From Candidatus Babeliales bacterium (GTDB lineage Bacteria; Babelota; Babeliae; Babelales; Chromulinivoraceae), in contig JAGOSF010000001.1 of the NCBI GenBank assembly GCA_018062405.1, positions 124,001 through 188,000 on the forward strand: a stretch of 64,000 nt of DNA, read 5' to 3'. Shown piece by piece: positions 9,329-18,167 of this stretch. Numbering within the stretch: the stretch's first letter is position 1; each line of letters begins with the position of its first letter. The notes beneath the pieces are model-generated. The model did not search any database, was not told the DNA's origin, and saw only the letters and a program-made list of their open reading frames with translations. The position numbers and the translations under genes were made by a program.

Positions 9329-9622
9329 TCATGACCAACTGCCAGATCTGCGTTCTTTCATTGCAGCTTTAACAGGAAGCGCATCAAGGCTAAATCTTCT
9401 TGCTCGTTCTTTTCTTTTTTTCTCAGCTACAAGCTCCTGTAAGACTACCGTGACTCTATCTTTCAAATTCTCATCTTCTCGAGTAACTTTTTGATCTGCT
9501 TGCTGAGCAGCTTGTAAACGCTGTCTGAACTTTGACGGGCTTTTAGCATCCCCAGTAGATTGCAAAAAATCCGCTTGCAAGCAAAAATATACTATGGCTA
9601 AAAACACCCCTAATTTTTTCAT
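9329..9622 (-). CDS. Small secreted basic protein
   Basis: 97 residues. Signal peptide (LGVFLAIVYFCLQADFLQS), then a strongly basic, helical mature part rich in Arg, Lys and Gln (VAEKKRKERARRFS). Not recognised. It has the same strand and spacing style as its neighbours, as if the four genes form one small family of exported products. Confidence 0.7.
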   Translation of the reverse strand: MKKLGVFLAIVYFCLQADFLQSTGDAKSPSKFRQRLQAAQQADQKVTREDENLKDRVTVVLQELVAEKKRKERARRFSLDALPVKAAMKERRSGSWS

Positions 9623-9742
9623 ACAAATCTTTCAGAATTTTTGATTATCAATATTGCCAGCTCATGGCTGCAAAAGATTGTACCAGAAATCAAGATGGAG
9701 TCTACAAACAAAGCTGGATAAAGAATAAGTCACCAAATAAAG

Positions 9743-10063
9743 CTACTTATTCTTTGAACACAACCAGCTCAACCAAGATTTTTCCTCTTCTGCTTTTTTA
9801 TGTCTTTGATTCGTTATCCTGTTAAATTGTTCTCTTCTAAAATTCGCATGGGTTGCCTTATTTGCAAACCAAACCTCACAACCATCTACGATACAAAGCA
9901 CTGGCTCATCTGAATCTTTTTCAAGCAAAGGAGTATCTCTATCATCACTATGTTGCCCTAAACACCCTACCTGATTTTTATTATTTTTCCCCTGAGAACT
10001 TTCGATTGCTTTTGATAGAAAAATCAAGCTGCCTATCATCAAAATTTTATAATTTTTTTTCAT
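9743..10063 (-). CDS. Small secreted protein, unknown
   Basis: 106 residues from the ATG at 10063, chosen because AGGGGGG lies 8 nt upstream; the longer frame from 10108 lacks both a site and a signal peptide. Signal peptide KILMIGSLIFLSKAIES, then a polar mature domain with CLGQH and CIVDGCEVWF, and a C-terminal KSWLSWLCSKNK. The G-rich ribosome-binding site is among the strongest in the window and complements the C-rich RNA motif seen at 60297-60317. Confidence 0.7.
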   Translation of the reverse strand: MKKNYKILMIGSLIFLSKAIESSQGKNNKNQVGCLGQHSDDRDTPLLEKDSDEPVLCIVDGCEVWFANKATHANFRREQFNRITNQRHKKAEEEKSWLSWLCSKNK

Positions 10064-10167
10064 ATCAAGTCCCCCCTGTAAAATTGTAACAATTTCAAGA
10101 CTCGACATAATCTTATAAAGAAATCAACTTTAAAATTCAAGATTCATCATAATATTTGAACAACTCT

Positions 10168-10195
10168 TTGAACTTACGAGCGATTGTGGTACTAT
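10168..10195 (+). promoter_or_regulatory. Promoter of ssrA
   Basis: TTGAAC (10168-10173), a 16-nt spacer, and TACTAT (10190-10195). Transcription would begin near 10202, leaving a leader of about 40 nt to be removed to give the mature 5' end at 10243. Confidence 0.5.
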
Positions 10196-10242
10196 AAAAA
10201 CAGTAGTTATTGAAATCTCAATAATGAATCTTTGAAAATTCT

Positions 10243-10681
10243 GGGGGCGTACTGGCTTCGACATATTGTTAATCGCTAGAGGTGCATGTCGAGCTTTCAT
10301 GGAGTGCTCGTTAATAAAACTATGAAAACAATAAATGTAAGCAATATTTTTGCTTCTGTTAAATCAGCGGTGAGCTATGCAGTTAATGCATTCGCTCTAA
10401 TTGCTGCTCCTGTTGCATTCGTTGCAATAGCTGCGTAATTAACCCGATTTAAAAGCTTGATAGGCGAAACGTATCTATTCGTCAAGCTTATCTCGTATTA
10501 TAAAAAATATAGATTTTGCGTAGTAGGTTACTTTGTTTTGTAGTGCGCAAATATCACAAAACAGATTCATGTACAATGCTGTGACTTCGAAGTCGTGCAT
10601 GAATATATTCGAAGGATAAACATGTAGTACCTGTAGAGAAAGGTAGTATGGACATGGGTTCGATTCCCATCGCCTCCACCA
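10243..10681 (+). ncRNA. ssrA: tmRNA (one-piece) with a 33-codon tag
   Basis: The 5' end GGGGGCG pairs with CGCCTCC near the 3' end, followed by A and an encoded CCA, giving the tRNA-like acceptor stem. Its third pair is G-U, the identity element read by alanyl-tRNA synthetase. The T-arm is ATGGG/CCCAT around TTCGATT. After the 5' domain a first pseudoknot can be drawn: CGAGC/GCTCG interleaved with TTTCAT/ATGAAA (10290-10327). Then comes ATAAAT and the likely resume codon GTA at 10337. The tag frame runs 33 codons to TAA at 10436, beginning VSNIFASV and ending FVAIAA, far longer and more hydrophobic than the usual 10-residue tag. The exact resume codon is inferred from the upstream ATA motif. 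Confidence 0.95.
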
Positions 10682-10755
10682 TTAATTTGCCACTACCACT
10701 TGCAAGTAGCTTGTGCTAAAAACTTATATTTAGAGAATAGTTAATATTGCTCCGA

Positions 10756-10784
10756 TTGACAAATGAATGGCAAGCCAGCATTAA
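10756..10784 (+). promoter_or_regulatory. Possible promoter in the ssrA-10903 gap
   Basis: A perfect -35 TTGACA (10756-10761) with a 17-nt spacer to a weak CATTAA. The 221-bp gap 10682-10902 otherwise holds short inverted repeats (CTATAG twice, GCCTGGTC and GCCTGACC) but no RNA family that I recognise. Confidence 0.35.
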
Positions 10785-10902
10785 GGTAAACAGGTTCATA
10801 AAATTTTTATGAAGATAGACAAGATAATGCCTGGTCGGCTACACTATAGATTAAAAATCACGCAGTGAAATTTTCTATAGAAAGTTATTCGAAAGCCTGA
10901 CC

Positions 10903-11892
10903 ATGAATTTTAAAATCTTATCTTTGTTCATCTGTCTATCATCTTGTCTGCTCAATGGAGACAATTACCACAATCAACTTATTATTCCAGGTGTTAATAT
11001 TGCAAATCCTTATTGGGAATTTGCATCACAACAAATAGCTCAAAGAAAAGATGATTCTTTTGCTCAACTTGTTACAAAATGGAACGAAAAGCTTGATGAA
11101 CTTTGGGATAAATTAGCGAGTAAAATCTACGAAGAAATATACGCATCGACAAATCAGATTGATGGTTATTTAGATGATCAACGATTTATAGATGTGTACA
11201 TGAACTACTATCGCCAAGGGTATGCAGAATTTATCGACGAAACTGAACCACAAGAAATAGACCCAGTTATTTTAAATTTTATAACTTCAAAGCTTTATTA
11301 TTTACAGCTACCAAAACAAGTAAAAATTTGCGTTACCGATAAAGTTCCTGTTTTTGCAACCTCTTTTGGAACTGATCCGCAAGGTCACTATCTTATCATT
11401 AATGATGAAATTTATAGCGCAGAAAAAATCAACGAAATATATGAATTTAAACGCGATGACAAATTAATGTTTTTTATTGAAAACGCAACTGGTCAATACC
11501 TATCTCGCATCGTTGAATATCGCAATCTTTTACATTTTGAAATAGCTCGAGCTTTATCAAGCGTTATTCATCAACATGATTATTTTGCAAAAATGTTAAT
11601 CATTTTTATTTTTAACAAAAGAGTACTCACCAAAGAAACACAAACCTATGGCGAAAACTATACGATATTTCAATCCTATATTGAAGCTTGCCTGCAAACC
11701 AATAACCCTTTTGAAATAGCGGTTTTTATGGAACCTTATATTGACAATCTTAACCAAGAACACGTTCTTTTATGGCGTGAATTGATAGAAGATCTTGAAA
11801 ACTGTTACAACGAAGATGACCTTGCAACATATAAAGAACTCGCTCTTAAACATCGCAGAGCAGCTTTGTATACATCGCAAGATGATAATTAG
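10903..11892 (+). CDS. Secreted protein, unknown
   Basis: 329 residues with a signal peptide (ILSLFICLSSCLLNG); the Cys in it is not in a convincing lipobox. The mature part is mixed alpha/beta. A helix reading LLHFEIARALSSVIHQHDYF looks like an M48-type HExxH helix in which the spacing is broken (HFEIAR), so the protein could be a decayed or unrelated fold; I would not call it a protease. The acidic C-terminus is helical. No clear partner gene. Confidence 0.75.
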   Translation: MNFKILSLFICLSSCLLNGDNYHNQLIIPGVNIANPYWEFASQQIAQRKDDSFAQLVTKWNEKLDELWDKLASKIYEEIYASTNQIDGYLDDQRFIDVYMNYYRQGYAEFIDETEPQEIDPVILNFITSKLYYLQLPKQVKICVTDKVPVFATSFGTDPQGHYLIINDEIYSAEKINEIYEFKRDDKLMFFIENATGQYLSRIVEYRNLLHFEIARALSSVIHQHDYFAKMLIIFIFNKRVLTKETQTYGENYTIFQSYIEACLQTNNPFEIAVFMEPYIDNLNQEHVLLWRELIEDLENCYNEDDLATYKELALKHRRAALYTSQDDN

Positions 11893-12085
11893 AATTTATT
11901 TTTTAAGATGTATATAAAAATCGTTCTTAATAGAATTGCATTTTTAAAAAACAGTAAAACTTTTAAGTAAAAGCAAATATTTAAAGTTTATTCATACGTC
12001 CTGATCGGTTTTTTCAAAAAAGCATTCGCGATAAAAATAAAATCTCTTGATTTCGAAAGATACAATCTTTTAATGTAAAACCATC

Positions 12086-12146
12086 ATAAAGCAAAACGCT
12101 TGAAGGGTTTAGGGGGGTGAACCAAAAAAGTATCGTTTTGCTTTAT
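12086..12146 (-). repeat. 13-bp inverted repeat enclosing a C-rich element (minus strand)
   Basis: ATAAAGCAAAACG (12086-12098) and its perfect complement (12134-12146) enclose a 35-nt loop. Read on the minus strand, the loop contains GGTTCACCCCCCTAAACCC and ends CTTCAAG, almost the same as 60297-60317. CGATACT precedes the C-rich run in both copies. This is the only notable content of the 313-bp gap 11893-12205. It may encode a small RNA or act as a regulatory hairpin. Confidence 0.6.
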
Positions 12147-12205
12147 CGCTTCAAACCTGGTTTTCTTGTATAAAAAACATATTTTAACTCTAGACAGTGG
12201 AAATT

Positions 12206-14884
12206 ATGAAACCATACCAACAAACGCCAGAAGAAATTTGTAAAGAGCTTCAAACATCTTGTGATCTTGGTTTAACCAATACGCAATATCAAAAAAATCT
12301 TAAAAATCATGGCTACAATCACCTGGTAACAAAAAAACATAGTTCAATTTTCTTCATATTTTTTTCACAATTTTTCGACCCACTGACCTACATGCTTTTT
12401 GGGGCAGCAGGAATTATTCTCACCTTTGGTGAGTTTTTAGATGCTTGCATTATTACAGGAATTTTAATTTTCAATGCTTTGATTGGAACGATTCAAGAAA
12501 AGCGAACTGAAAAAATTTTAAATAGCTTACAAAACTTTTTCGAATGCGACTCTCGCGTTATTAGAGATGGGCAACAACATATTATAGCAAATCATCTCAT
12601 CGTGCCTGGTGACCTTATCTACCTTGAACCTGGCGAAAAAATTCCAGCAGACGCTCGAATTATAACCGCTACCAACTTAACAACCGATGAATCAGCTCTG
12701 ACTGGAGAATCAACTCCTGTGAGCAAATCGGCTCAAACTATCGAAAATGATGATATTGCGCTTAATGAACAACATAATATATTACTTGCCGGAACCTATA
12801 TTTTAACTGGGCAAGCAACAGCAATTATTTTCGCAACAGGCAAACATACCCAAGCTGGTAAAATTTATGAAGCTGTCGAAACTATTGATACACAAACCCC
12901 ACTCAAAAAAGAGCTAGAAACTCTTTCTCGATGGATACTCATATTTATCAGTTGTTTATGTTCAACGCTTTTTGTTATCGGCCTGATCAATAAAAAGCCT
13001 GTTATCGATCTTATTATTACACTGACTGCTTTATTTATTTGCGTTGTACCAGAAGGACTTCCTGTTGTTTTAACCATCATTTTTGTTACTGGCGCTTACA
13101 AAATGGCTCAACAAAATGTTCTTGTTAAAAAATTAAAAGCAATTGATGCTCTTGGCAAAATCGATGTGATTATCACCGATAAAACAGGAACATTAACTCG
13201 CAATGAAATGATGGTCAGTAATGTTTTTGTTGATAACAAATCGTTACATGTTACAGGCTCGGGTTATTTTTTAAAAGGATCGATACAAGACCAAGCAGCT
13301 CATGATACAGTATTACAAGAAATTGCAATTGCATGTGCACTTTTAAATGACACGCAAATCGAGTTTGATGAAAAACTTAAAATATTTAAAATAAAAGGCA
13401 GCCCAACTCAAGCAGCAGCATTTATTTTTGCACAAAAAGTAAATGCCGAAGTTAAAAAAGCTATCGAAGGTTTTACGATAAATTCAACCATACCTTTTGA
13501 TACCAGTTATAAATATGCTGCAGTTTTTTGTGAAAAAGATTCTGTTGCTCAAGCATTTGTTCTTGGTGCTACTGATGTTCTAGTTCCAAGGTGTAAAAAT
13601 GCTCCTGATATAAAACACCAATTAGAACAATACTTTGAACGGGGCTACCGAGTTGTTGCTGTTACAAAAAAAATAGTTTCACATAAAACAAATAATAAAA
13701 AAAACAGTAATAATCTAGAACAAGCTCAAGATTTTGATGCACGAGCAAAAGATCTTGCAGATCATCATGAACTTATTCAATCTGATTTAGAATTTCTTGG
13801 TTTGCTTGCGATTAGTGATGAACCACGAGATAATCTTAAAGCTGTTATGGAACAAGTAGCTCAGGCAAATGTACAAATTATTATGGCAACTGGCGATCAT
13901 CCACGAACAGCTTTTTATATCGCTGAACAAGTCGGTATCACGAGCAATGAAAAACATAGTATCACAAGCCAAGAATTTGAAAAATTAAGTGATGAACAAG
14001 CTCTTGAACTATTTGGGGATCATAATTTTATTTGTGCCCGATTTTTACCTCAAGATAAATTAAGACTGGTTAATCTTTTTCATAGTAAAGGCAAAATTGT
14101 TGCAACAACAGGAGATGGAATTAATGATGTCCCTGCACTGGTAGCGTCTGACGTCAGCATTGCAATGGGAACGATTGGAACACAGTTAACAAAACAAACA
14201 GCAGACATGATTTTACTCAACGACTCTTTTGATAATATTATTTATGCAATGCAACAAGGCAGAGTTATGTTTGATGCTTTACGCAGAGCTATTTTGTATT
14301 TTTTAACCAGCAATGCAAGCGAAGTTTTTATTGTATTTTTTGCACTTTTAATCAATACACCGCTTCCACTTTTACCATCCCAAATATTATTACTCAACTT
14401 AATCACCGACGGCTTTTTAGATGCCGCACTTGTGATGGAACCTGTCCACGAAGATCAGCTGAAAAGTTATACCCGAGCAAATATGAAACTGTTCGACAAA
14501 GCTATGGCTTATAAAACATTAAGCCTTGCATTACCAGCAGGTTTCATCAGCTTCTTTACTTTTTTATCACTGTATTCAACAGACCTTGCGCTTGCACGAA
14601 CTTTAACATTTATCACCTTAATGATGATTCAATGGTTTAATGCACTCAACTGCAGATCAGAAAAAAAATCTATCTTTAACATTGGTCTATTTTCTAATTT
14701 TTGGTTATCAGTTGTATCAGCTATTATTATGGTGTTACAGCTTTTAATTGTATACGCACCACCAATGCATTATGTGTTCAAAACAGTGCCTTTACAGCTT
14801 CATCATTGGATATATGCTGTAGCTGTTGCTTCAACAGTTTTAATCTTTGAAGAGACTCGCAAGTTTGTTATCAACCGCTTTTAA
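12206..14884 (+). CDS. P-type Ca2+-transporting ATPase (P2A-like)
   Basis: Membrane pump, 892 residues from the ATG at 12206 (GTGGAA acts as ribosome-binding site; the GTG at 12197 is a weaker start). Order: N-terminal cation-ATPase domain, actuator with TGES (about 167), PEGLP in helix M4, phosphorylation motif DKTGTLT with Asp325, nucleotide domain with GSPTQAA, TGDHPRTA, TGDGIND (about 635), and the C-terminal membrane block. Calcium-site residues of SERCA have counterparts: Glu in VPEGLP, Asn and Glu in SNASE (M5), and Asn, Thr and Asp in LNLITDG (M6), which favours Ca2+ over Na+/K+ or Mg2+. The nucleotide domain carries an Asn/Lys-rich insertion. It stands alone. Confidence 0.93.
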   Translation: MKPYQQTPEEICKELQTSCDLGLTNTQYQKNLKNHGYNHLVTKKHSSIFFIFFSQFFDPLTYMLFGAAGIILTFGEFLDACIITGILIFNALIGTIQEKRTEKILNSLQNFFECDSRVIRDGQQHIIANHLIVPGDLIYLEPGEKIPADARIITATNLTTDESALTGESTPVSKSAQTIENDDIALNEQHNILLAGTYILTGQATAIIFATGKHTQAGKIYEAVETIDTQTPLKKELETLSRWILIFISCLCSTLFVIGLINKKPVIDLIITLTALFICVVPEGLPVVLTIIFVTGAYKMAQQNVLVKKLKAIDALGKIDVIITDKTGTLTRNEMMVSNVFVDNKSLHVTGSGYFLKGSIQDQAAHDTVLQEIAIACALLNDTQIEFDEKLKIFKIKGSPTQAAAFIFAQKVNAEVKKAIEGFTINSTIPFDTSYKYAAVFCEKDSVAQAFVLGATDVLVPRCKNAPDIKHQLEQYFERGYRVVAVTKKIVSHKTNNKKNSNNLEQAQDFDARAKDLADHHELIQSDLEFLGLLAISDEPRDNLKAVMEQVAQANVQIIMATGDHPRTAFYIAEQVGITSNEKHSITSQEFEKLSDEQALELFGDHNFICARFLPQDKLRLVNLFHSKGKIVATTGDGINDVPALVASDVSIAMGTIGTQLTKQTADMILLNDSFDNIIYAMQQGRVMFDALRRAILYFLTSNASEVFIVFFALLINTPLPLLPSQILLLNLITDGFLDAALVMEPVHEDQLKSYTRANMKLFDKAMAYKTLSLALPAGFISFFTFLSLYSTDLALARTLTFITLMMIQWFNALNCRSEKKSIFNIGLFSNFWLSVVSAIIMVLQLLIVYAPPMHYVFKTVPLQLHHWIYAVAVASTVLIFEETRKFVINRF

Positions 14885-14916
14885 AAATATTTTCTACAAT
14901 TTTTAATGATCCAAAA

Positions 14917-14945
14917 TTGACGAACGAGTTCAAAACAGCTAAGAT
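14917..14945 (+). promoter_or_regulatory. Promoter of the skp-pth pair
   Basis: TTGACG (14917-14922), a 17-nt spacer, and TAAGAT (14940-14945), about 58 bp before the start codon. Confidence 0.6.
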
Positions 14946-15002
14946 ATCACCAATATTCGTTAATTATCGTATTGTTTTTATACACAAAAATTGAGGATTT
15001 AG

Positions 15003-15632
15003 ATGAAATCAATGAAGTTAGCGGTTGCATTAACTGCTCTTTTTACCAACCTTGCATTACAAGCTGTTCACGTTGTTGTTGTAAGAACAGAAGAAATCAT
15101 TAAAGAAACAAAACGCGGTAAAGATATTCAGGCATCTGTTGGCGAAAAACAAAAAGAGTTCGCTAAGCCATTTGAAAAAATTGAAGCAAATTTAAAACAA
15201 CAAGAAGCTGATTTAATAGAAGAACAAAAAGCTATAGCAAAAGAAGAAGAAAACTTAAAAAATCAAGCTGCTTTACTTTCTCCAGAAGCTCGTGCTGATA
15301 AATACGAAGCTATCTCAAAAAGACGTCGTGACTTTGAAGAAAAAACGGCAAACTTCCAAAAAGCTATGCGCAATGCTCACGAAGATGCTAAAAAAGTTGA
15401 TCAAAAACTAGAACAGTTCTACAGAAAAGAAATGATGGCGTTCGAACAAGAAATCAAAAAGCTTATCGAAGAAATTGCAAAATCAGAAGGCTGGGATATT
15501 GTTTTAGCAAAAGAAACATTAATATTTGCAAGCGAATCTGTTGATAAAACAAAAGTCGTTGTAAGAAAATTAGACGAAAAAGAAGAAAAACGTATCGCTG
15601 CTGAAAAAGCTGCTAAAATTGCTGCAAAGTAA
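15003..15632 (+). CDS. skp: OmpH/Skp-family periplasmic chaperone
   Basis: 209 residues. Signal peptide (LAVALTALFTNLALQA), then the Skp pattern: a short beta strand (HVVVVRTEEIIKETKRGKDIQ), a long charged two-stranded coiled coil (about 45-150), and a closing beta segment (WDIVLAKETLIFASESVDKT). Skp holds unfolded outer-membrane proteins in the periplasm, so its presence supports a two-membrane envelope. The extra Ala/Lys-rich C-terminal tail (RIAAEKAAKIAAK) is unusual. pth starts 8 bp downstream, suggesting one transcript. Confidence 0.85.
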   Translation: MKSMKLAVALTALFTNLALQAVHVVVVRTEEIIKETKRGKDIQASVGEKQKEFAKPFEKIEANLKQQEADLIEEQKAIAKEEENLKNQAALLSPEARADKYEAISKRRRDFEEKTANFQKAMRNAHEDAKKVDQKLEQFYRKEMMAFEQEIKKLIEEIAKSEGWDIVLAKETLIFASESVDKTKVVVRKLDEKEEKRIAAEKAAKIAAK

Positions 15633-15640
15633 ATTCTGCC

Positions 15641-16189
15641 ATGCAAAACAACACGATCATTCCACCAGTTGAAATTAAAGCAATTGTAGGCCTTGGTAAT
15701 CCAGGGCCTGCTTATTCTACAACTCGCCACAATATCGGATTTTTAGTTGTCGATGCCCTTGCTGACCAAAATTATGGTAGCTGGCAAACGAAACAAAACA
15801 TGGAACTCTGCTCTATTAATCTTGGCGATCATAAAATTGTACTCGTCAAACCAATGACTTACATGAACAATTCTGGAGAGGTTCTTGGATACCTCAAAAA
15901 ACAAGGTATAACTCAAGAAAATATTTTGGTGATCCATGATGAGCTTGAACTTCCTTTTGGTATTTTAAAATTTAGATTTGATGGCTCCGCAAAAGGACAC
16001 AATGGGCTCAAGTCGATTATGGCTCATGGTGGCTCAAATTTCTTACGTTTACGATTTGGCATCGATCGGCCAACGAATCGTGAAGATGTTCCAGATTACG
16101 TTCTTGCAAAGTTTCGTGAATCATCCGATACCATCGCAGAAAAAATAGAACAAGCTTGCAAATTTGTTACTAATTTTATTCAAAAATAA
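15641..16189 (+). CDS. pth: Peptidyl-tRNA hydrolase
   Basis: Releases peptides from dropped-off peptidyl-tRNAs. 182 residues, normal length. Motifs: AIVGLGNPGPAYSTTRHNIGF with catalytic His30, KPMTYMNNSGE, VIHDELELPFG, and GSAKGHNGLKSI. It recycles tRNAs alongside the tmRNA system in this window. Confidence 0.97.
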   Translation: MQNNTIIPPVEIKAIVGLGNPGPAYSTTRHNIGFLVVDALADQNYGSWQTKQNMELCSINLGDHKIVLVKPMTYMNNSGEVLGYLKKQGITQENILVIHDELELPFGILKFRFDGSAKGHNGLKSIMAHGGSNFLRLRFGIDRPTNREDVPDYVLAKFRESSDTIAEKIEQACKFVTNFIQK

Positions 16190-16219
16190 TAAGAGATAAC
16201 TTTCTAAGTCTTATTTTTT
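16188..16219. terminator. Probable terminator after pth
   Basis: AATAAGA ... TCTTATT followed by a T-run. The stem is only 7 bp. It lies between pth and the converging small gene. Confidence 0.4.
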
Positions 16220-16227
16220 CGCACAAA

Positions 16228-16491
16228 CTATTTTGTTGTATCAATTTTCGGATTATCTAAACTAACCTTACATCGTGCAATAGCTACTTGCAACGAGGTT
16301 ATGTCTTCGACAACAGAAGATGCCTCATCTGCCGATTTTGATCTCAATCTATTTTCACTTGCTTTTTTAGCAGCAACTTGAGCAGCTTTAGCAGCTTCTG
16401 CTTGCTGCCTATGTTTTGTTTTATATGAGACCGACTTTAAACCAGCTGGCACCATCAAAAGCAAAACAACAAATGCAATAATTTTGTTCAT
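16228..16491 (-). CDS. Small secreted Ala/Lys-rich protein
   Basis: 87 residues, not recognised. Signal peptide (IIAFVVLLLMVPAGLKS), then an Ala/Lys/Gln-rich helix (QQAEAAKAAQVAAKKA) and a short C-terminal part with one Cys. It belongs to the same class of tiny exported proteins as the genes at 8.5-10.1 kb. Confidence 0.7.
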   Translation of the reverse strand: MNKIIAFVVLLLMVPAGLKSVSYKTKHRQQAEAAKAAQVAAKKASENRLRSKSADEASSVVEDITSLQVAIARCKVSLDNPKIDTTK

Positions 16492-16695
16492 AAAAAAAGC
16501 CCTTATAAAATTATTAATTCAAATAGAATAACAAGTTCCAAGATATGATCAACGACTTTTATGCAGCTTCCCCAAAAACCTCTTTAACTCAGCTTATTCT
16601 TAACAATTGCTTATTCTATTGTAATTCAATCACCCGATTCTATATTTTTATAAAAAGATGACAAAAATATTTTTATAACTTTGCCAAGGAACCTC

Positions 16696-18078
16696 ATGAC
16701 ATTAAAATTTATGCTCACTTTTTTTTTACTGCTTGTAGCTCCAGACTTTTTAGAAGGCAGTAAAAGCGGCAAATCAATAGCTGGTAAACCAAATGAAAAT
16801 AGAGAACGCAAAGAATCTCAAGATGCTACAAACGTTAAGGCGGCTGAATCTACAACAATGACTCAAAAAGCTGTTGCAGTATGGCAATCGCTCACAGGAA
16901 AACAATCTCAAAAACCAACTCCAGCTCAAACTTCTGCAAGCTCATCGTCTGGCACAAATAATAGAGCTGAAACAGCTCCTTTAAAATCTCAAAACAAAAC
17001 TCTTGATTTAGGTGAATTTAAAGAAAGTAGTAGCAAAACTGCAAACAAAAATAGTTCTTCTCATTCAAATGAAATAGCTCCACCTCCTAGCTATCAGGAA
17101 GCTGGTGCCTATAAAACAACTCGTACATCAACGATAGATCTTTTCACTCCTGAACAACAAGTTGTAGCAAAGCAAAAATCACAGGCTATCGAAAATAACC
17201 CTCAAGCAAAAGAGCTCCTAAATCAGATGGAGACAATGATGCAATTAAAGGAAGTAAGAGATCAAGCACAAATAGAATATAATCTTGCTATGCGAAAATC
17301 TTTAAAACTCGATAAAGCAAACAGCAAGGCTTCTGCTCAAGAAAAAAAAGCTGCAACAAACTTAAAAAATGAAGCTCGTAATAAATTTGAAAAAGCAAGT
17401 GAAGCGTTAAAAAAACAATCAAAAGAAGTAGAGCGTATATCCGACCAACAATTTAGAGACAACGTGAAAGATTCCCTTGGCCTTAACAATCCATCACAGC
17501 AAGTTATGATTGAAAAAACACCAAGCATCATTGCAAAAATAAAAGAATCGTTAGGATTTAAACCAACTGCCGCAGAAAATAAAATCGCTTCTGAAGCCAT
17601 CACAAAAAAAGCTTATGCATTGCCAAAGCTTCCAACAACTTTAGAAGTTAGACAGTTTATTCAAGATTGCATTGATACTTTTAGTAACTTGCGCAAACCA
17701 GAAAATCAAAAAACTTTCACCAGGCTCAGCAGCGATGGAACAACGGCTATAACCCAAAATATAACTAACGAAAACCAACAAAAGGAAGTTATTGTAACTC
17801 ATTTCGATCAACAAGGAAAAGTTATAACAAAAAAATCAAGACTAACAGATAAAGATGGCTATCTGATAATAGAACAAGTAACCAATGAAAAAGGTAAATT
17901 GATAGAAGAAATCCGCCCACATAGCTTTGGTAATGGGAAAGGTGGCTTAGATACGCACCAATATACCTATCATGAAAATGGTGAGCAAGCAAGCAACACA
18001 AGAACAAGAATTTTTAACAATGGAAAAAGATCAGAAACTAAAGAACTTGACAGGAATAATCAACCAATAATACCATAA
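16696..18078 (+). CDS. Secreted coiled-coil protein with C-terminal strand repeats
   Basis: About 460 residues from the ATG at 16696 (AAGGAA lies 7 nt upstream; TTG at 16681 is the alternative). Signal peptide (KFMLTFFLLLVAPDFLEG), then a low-complexity Ser/Gln/Lys region, a predicted coiled coil (about 155-265), and a C-terminal part where short units of the type D-x-x-G-x-x-I repeat (FDQQGKVITKKSR, TDKDGYLIIEQVT, NEKGKLIEEIR), reminiscent of MORN or tail-like beta repeats. Likely surface or secreted. Function unknown. Confidence 0.75.
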   Translation: MTLKFMLTFFLLLVAPDFLEGSKSGKSIAGKPNENRERKESQDATNVKAAESTTMTQKAVAVWQSLTGKQSQKPTPAQTSASSSSGTNNRAETAPLKSQNKTLDLGEFKESSSKTANKNSSSHSNEIAPPPSYQEAGAYKTTRTSTIDLFTPEQQVVAKQKSQAIENNPQAKELLNQMETMMQLKEVRDQAQIEYNLAMRKSLKLDKANSKASAQEKKAATNLKNEARNKFEKASEALKKQSKEVERISDQQFRDNVKDSLGLNNPSQQVMIEKTPSIIAKIKESLGFKPTAAENKIASEAITKKAYALPKLPTTLEVRQFIQDCIDTFSNLRKPENQKTFTRLSSDGTTAITQNITNENQQKEVIVTHFDQQGKVITKKSRLTDKDGYLIIEQVTNEKGKLIEEIRPHSFGNGKGGLDTHQYTYHENGEQASNTRTRIFNNGKRSETKELDRNNQPIIP

Positions 18079-18167
18079 AAAACGTAGCCATATCGCGACA
18101 GTGATTTTTCTACGATTATTTAATTGGCATAGATATTATGGTCAAAAAATTTATCCACCTTACACAT

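Noticed and set aside
10682-10902. Gap after ssrA considered as RNase P RNA, SRP RNA or a riboswitch
   Set aside because: None of the conserved cores of these RNAs can be found; only short inverted repeats.
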